Shown here piece by piece: positions 61,429 to 64,000 of a stretch of DNA of 64,000 nt. The DNA comes from Amycolatopsis sp. WAC 01376 (lineage in GTDB: Bacteria > Actinomycetota > Actinomycetes > Mycobacteriales > Pseudonocardiaceae), in the NCBI RefSeq assembly GCF_003947415.1, contig NZ_QHKL01000001.1:992001-1056000 (forward strand), given 5' to 3'. Each line of letters begins with the position of its first letter. Within the stretch, counting starts at the first letter, position 1. The translations under genes and the position numbers were made by a program. The notes beneath the pieces are model-generated. The model was not told where the DNA came from and did not search any database. It was given only the letters and a program-made list of their open reading frames with translations.

Positions 61429-61744
61429 GAAAAGTTCGCCCGAATGGCGTCATGGCATCCGGGCGGGCAGGTCTCGTGGGTGGAGTCGGTGATGATCCAC
61501 CCACGGGCCGGGTGCCCGGTCGTCCCTCTGTCGGGGGAGGGATGAACGGGCGCCGGGGATACGCAGGGGGTATCCCGAGGTGCGGGGTGTGAGAAAGGGC
61601 CGGTCAGGGACGTGGGGACGTCCTGACCGGCCCTTTCCGTCGTTCTCGTGAGCAGCGGAGGACGGTTAGAGCCGAGGGTGCGCTCACGTGAGTTTCACGA
61701 CATAAGAGCTCGGCGCCGGCCAATCTCTTACGGCTCACGACTCG
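61429..61744. other. 316-bp gap with a hairpin cluster between the permease and trmB
   Basis: No gene is supported. It contains an imperfect hairpin at 61437-61465 (CGCCCGAATG with CATCCGGGCG, one mismatch), the strong terminator at 61593-61637, and, next to trmB, interlocking short stems (TAAGAG/CTCTTA and TCGTGAG/CTCACG near 61681-61740) that may end trmB transcription. Confidence 0.65.
61593..61637 (+). terminator. Strong hairpin terminator in the permease-trmB gap
   Basis: GAAAGGGCCGGTCAGG and its complement form a 16-bp perfect stem around a 13-base loop, ending in CCTTTC. It lies far enough past the permease stop to act as the operon end. Confidence 0.75.
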
Positions 61745-62452
61745 CTAGACCCGCTCGAAGATCAGGTCGTGCGAGACCCGGCCTTCGACGTCGGCACGGT
61801 TCTCGAACTTCGTGACCGGCCGCCACTCCGGCCGCGGCGCCCAACCGCCGGGCTCGCCGGCATGACGGTTGCGCAGGAGCGGCTCGGCCGAGCAGACCTC
61901 CATCATCTGTTCGGCGTAGTTCTCCCAGTCGGTCGCCATGTGGAAGGTCCCGCCCGGCGCGAGCCGCGAGGCGATCAGCGACACGAACTCCGGCTGCACG
62001 ATCCGCCGCTTGTGGTGCCGCTTCTTCGGCCACGGGTCCGGGAAGAACAGCCGGACCCCGGACAGCGAGCCCGGCTCGACATGCGAGGTCAGCAGCACGA
62101 CGGCGTCACCGTGCATCAGCCGCAGGTTCTCCACCCCGAGCTTCTCGGCACGCAACATCAGCTGGCCGAGGCCCGGTTCGTACACCTCGACCGCGACGTA
62201 GTTGAGCTCCGGGGCGGCGGCCGCGAGCTGGGACGTGGTCTCGCCCATGCCCGAACCGATCTCCACCATGACCGGGGCCCGCCTGCCGAACCACCCGTCG
62301 AAGTCCACTGGGCCCTCGGGCAGTTCGCCGACGGTGCGGCCGAGCGACGGCCAGAGTTCGTCCCAGGCTCGTTGCTGCCCGACGGTCATCCGGCCGCCGC
62401 GGTTGACATAGCTGACCACGCTGCGCATCCGTGGCTGGTCCTCGTTTTCCAC
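61745..62452 (-). CDS. trmB: tRNA (guanine-46-N7)-methyltransferase
   Basis: 235 residues. SAM motif EIGSGMGET and the TrmB signature PDPWPKKRHHKRR leave little doubt. It methylates G46 in the variable loop of some tRNAs. The start is GTG 62452, followed by ENEDQPRMRSV. It is 19 bp downstream of an uncharacterised gene on the same strand. Confidence 0.93.
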   Translation of the reverse strand: MENEDQPRMRSVVSYVNRGGRMTVGQQRAWDELWPSLGRTVGELPEGPVDFDGWFGRRAPVMVEIGSGMGETTSQLAAAAPELNYVAVEVYEPGLGQLMLRAEKLGVENLRLMHGDAVVLLTSHVEPGSLSGVRLFFPDPWPKKRHHKRRIVQPEFVSLIASRLAPGGTFHMATDWENYAEQMMEVCSAEPLLRNRHAGEPGGWAPRPEWRPVTKFENRADVEGRVSHDLIFERV

Positions 62453-62471
62453 CCACCCATTAAACGTGGGG

Positions 62472-63047
62472 TTACCGGACCGCTTCGAACTCCCCCAGCC
62501 GCGAGCGCAGGCCCGCGAATCCGGCGACCGGGATCGGGGCCGGCGTCGTACTGGAATGGGCGGGGAGGACGTCGATCCAGCCGTCGTGACGGCTGGTGTT
62601 CAGCACGGTGGTCGGGATCGAAAGTCCGGACGCTCCACGTTCGGAAGGCATGAACTCCCAGTAACCGGATTCTCCGTCCGCGGCCCACGGGACGAATTCC
62701 CAACCTGGTCGCCTGCCGAGCAGGCCTGCGATGCGATCTTCGATGCGGAAACCGAGTTCCCGCGATTCGAGCCTGCCTTCCACGACGGCGCGAAGCCACC
62801 ACGGCGCGGGAATTTCACCGTGCATTCCACTGGACGCGCGGTACAGCGCGACAACGAGATCTTCGGGTGCGCGGTGCACCCACGCGCGGCGGATATCGGA
62901 TGGCCGCGTCGCGGACGCGACCGTGCGGGGCAGTTCGATCGCCTGTGACCATTCCAGGTCGAGCATGGGCTCGAGCCGGGGCTGCATACTTTCCGTGCGG
63001 GCTTGCGGGATCTTGCGTTCCACTCCCTGACCGGAATCCACCGTCAA
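62472..63047 (-). CDS. Uncharacterised protein upstream of trmB
   Basis: 191 residues without signal peptide or membrane helix; rich in Trp, Pro and Arg, with a compact C-terminal half (GWEFVPWAADGESGYWEF). No family is recognised. It starts at TTG 63047, placed six bases after an ideal GGAGG; GTG 63041 is an alternative. It shares a strand with trmB and is probably in its operon. Confidence 0.55.
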   Translation of the reverse strand: MTVDSGQGVERKIPQARTESMQPRLEPMLDLEWSQAIELPRTVASATRPSDIRRAWVHRAPEDLVVALYRASSGMHGEIPAPWWLRAVVEGRLESRELGFRIEDRIAGLLGRRPGWEFVPWAADGESGYWEFMPSERGASGLSIPTTVLNTSRHDGWIDVLPAHSSTTPAPIPVAGFAGLRSRLGEFEAVR

Positions 63048-63182
63048 GGATCACCTCCGGGGCCGAAGAGCCGAAATAGGCTCATCCCGAGCATCGCCCG
63101 GTCGGGAACAGTATGTCCGCTTCCTGTGAGAGAAGCCACAGCCTCTTAACGTGGACTTAACTCCTTTGGAGGCGGTAAAAGC

Positions 63183-63935
63183 TCACGCGTCACGGCGATG
63201 GGTGATCATCAGCCCGGCCGCATACACAATCACGCAGATGCCGCCGAAATAAGCCAAATAACCCCACGGCCCCAACGGCGGCTCGAGTTTCAACATCGCC
63301 ACCGTGAGATCCGGTCCCGAAAACTGATTGGCCGCGAAGAACGGCATCCACTGGTAGATGTCGCCGCCCACTTTCGGAATCAGCACGACGAGGCCCTCGA
63401 TCAGCTGCGTCCAGACCAGCGCGAACCCGAGGGCGAACGCGGGGTTGCGGAACAACAGGCCGAGACCGACGCCGAGCAGCCCGGTCAGGAGGAAGGTCAG
63501 GCCCTGGCCCGCCACCGCGCGCCAGTCGGCTCCCGAAGCGATGCCCAGGCCGGCGGCCGGTTCGATCAGATACGCGACCGCCCACGAGCCGAAGCCCACC
63601 AGCAGCCCGATCAGCCCCGAGAACACTCCGACGACGGCGCCCTTCGCCAGCAGTGCGGGCACCCGCGAGGGCACCGCCTGGAAGGTGAGCTTCATCGTGC
63701 CCCAGTTGAACTCCGTCGCCGCCGCGAGGATGGCGAGGACCAGCACCACGGTGCGGCCGAGCGCGCTGGCGACCTGGGTCGAGTTGACGCCCGTCTGGCC
63801 TTCGAGCGGTACGAAGCCGAAGAAGAGCGCGGTGTAGGCGAGCGCGACCACGACCGCGATCCCCGCGCACCACCAGGGCGCGCGGGTGCTCAGCAGTTTG
63901 ATCCGTTCCGCGCGGAGCATGTTCGCCGCGGTCAT
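63183..63935 (-). CDS. ABC-2 family transporter permease
   Basis: 250 residues with six membrane helices. The opening MLRAERIKLLSTRAPWWCAG is typical of ABC-2 permeases, and the C-terminus ends in a basic MITHRRDA. ATG 63935 overlaps the stop of the upstream ATP-binding gene (ATGA), so the two make one exporter. Substrate unknown. Confidence 0.87.
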   Translation of the reverse strand: MTAANMLRAERIKLLSTRAPWWCAGIAVVVALAYTALFFGFVPLEGQTGVNSTQVASALGRTVVLVLAILAAATEFNWGTMKLTFQAVPSRVPALLAKGAVVGVFSGLIGLLVGFGSWAVAYLIEPAAGLGIASGADWRAVAGQGLTFLLTGLLGVGLGLLFRNPAFALGFALVWTQLIEGLVVLIPKVGGDIYQWMPFFAANQFSGPDLTVAMLKLEPPLGPWGYLAYFGGICVIVYAAGLMITHRRDA

Positions 63936-64000
63936 CGGACGACCTCCGGAACCGGGCCGGTGCCGTATTCGACGGCTCCGGCGGTGAGCTGCATGTACGC
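63932..64000 (-). CDS. ABC transporter ATP-binding protein (C-terminal 22 residues; runs off right edge)
   Basis: The visible frame ends QLTAGAVEYGTGPVPEVVR and stops at 63932, overlapping the permease start. The LTAGAVEY stretch resembles the accessory C-terminal segment of ABC-2-linked ATPases. The catalytic motifs lie outside the window, so the call rests on context. Confidence 0.65.
   Translation of the reverse strand, partial: AYMQLTAGAVEYGTGPVPEVVR

Overview
The window looks like chromosome of a high-GC actinomycete of the Pseudonocardiales, most like Amycolatopsis. The grounds are the strong GC bias, many GTG starts behind GGAGG sites, a DUF5931-type (MacS) sensor kinase, type VII (ESX) secretion accessory genes, a chaplin-like repeat protein, and a gene order related to the mycobacterial Rv0046c-Rv0058 region. 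No rRNA, tRNA, CRISPR array or intact insertion sequence was recognised.

Left part (1-18.9 kb): an overlapping two-component system with an AI-2E family transporter is followed by two secreted-protein genes. The second encodes about 1,080 residues built of roughly 14 chaplin-like repeats. Next comes a run of small regulator/target cassettes, several sharing a palindromic operator: ROK with an MFS exporter, two divergent MarR genes with an extradiol dioxygenase, WYL regulator with a VOC protein, a serine hydrolase with an APH-like kinase, TetR with a TetX-like flavin monooxygenase (36-bp perfect palindrome), and RidA with LysR.

Central part (18.9-42.5 kb): a conserved housekeeping block reads, leftwards on the minus strand, DUF5318, two tandem class A penicillin-binding proteins, a GT87 membrane glycosyltransferase, rpsF-ssb-rpsR-rplI and dnaB. 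On the other strand lie padR and ino1 (inositol phosphate synthase). Relative to the mycobacterial order, extra genes sit in the gaps: an ESX accessory cluster (EspG, PPE-like, DUF3558 lipoprotein, WXG-like) between rplI and dnaB; three paralogous membrane-anchored surface proteins, endonuclease IV and a secreted protein between rpsF and the GT87 gene; and ROK plus a Gfo/Idh/MocA oxidoreductase beside the duplicated PBP.

Right part (42.5-64 kb): a HAD phosphatase, a MarR/MFS efflux pair, two tandem PhoX-type phosphatases, an SdrD-B-like secreted protein, a SAM methyltransferase, an AftB-like arabinosyltransferase, an SDR, an MTA/SAH deaminase-type amidohydrolase, a NarL-type two-component system divergent from an ATPase/FtsX-type ABC exporter, trmB, and an ABC-2 transporter that runs off the right edge.

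Intergenic DNA is rich in long near-perfect hairpins and in two short arrays with a 21-bp period. Cell envelope biogenesis (PBPs, arabinosyltransferase, inositol synthesis, ESX, surface proteins) and small-molecule stress cassettes dominate the gene content.
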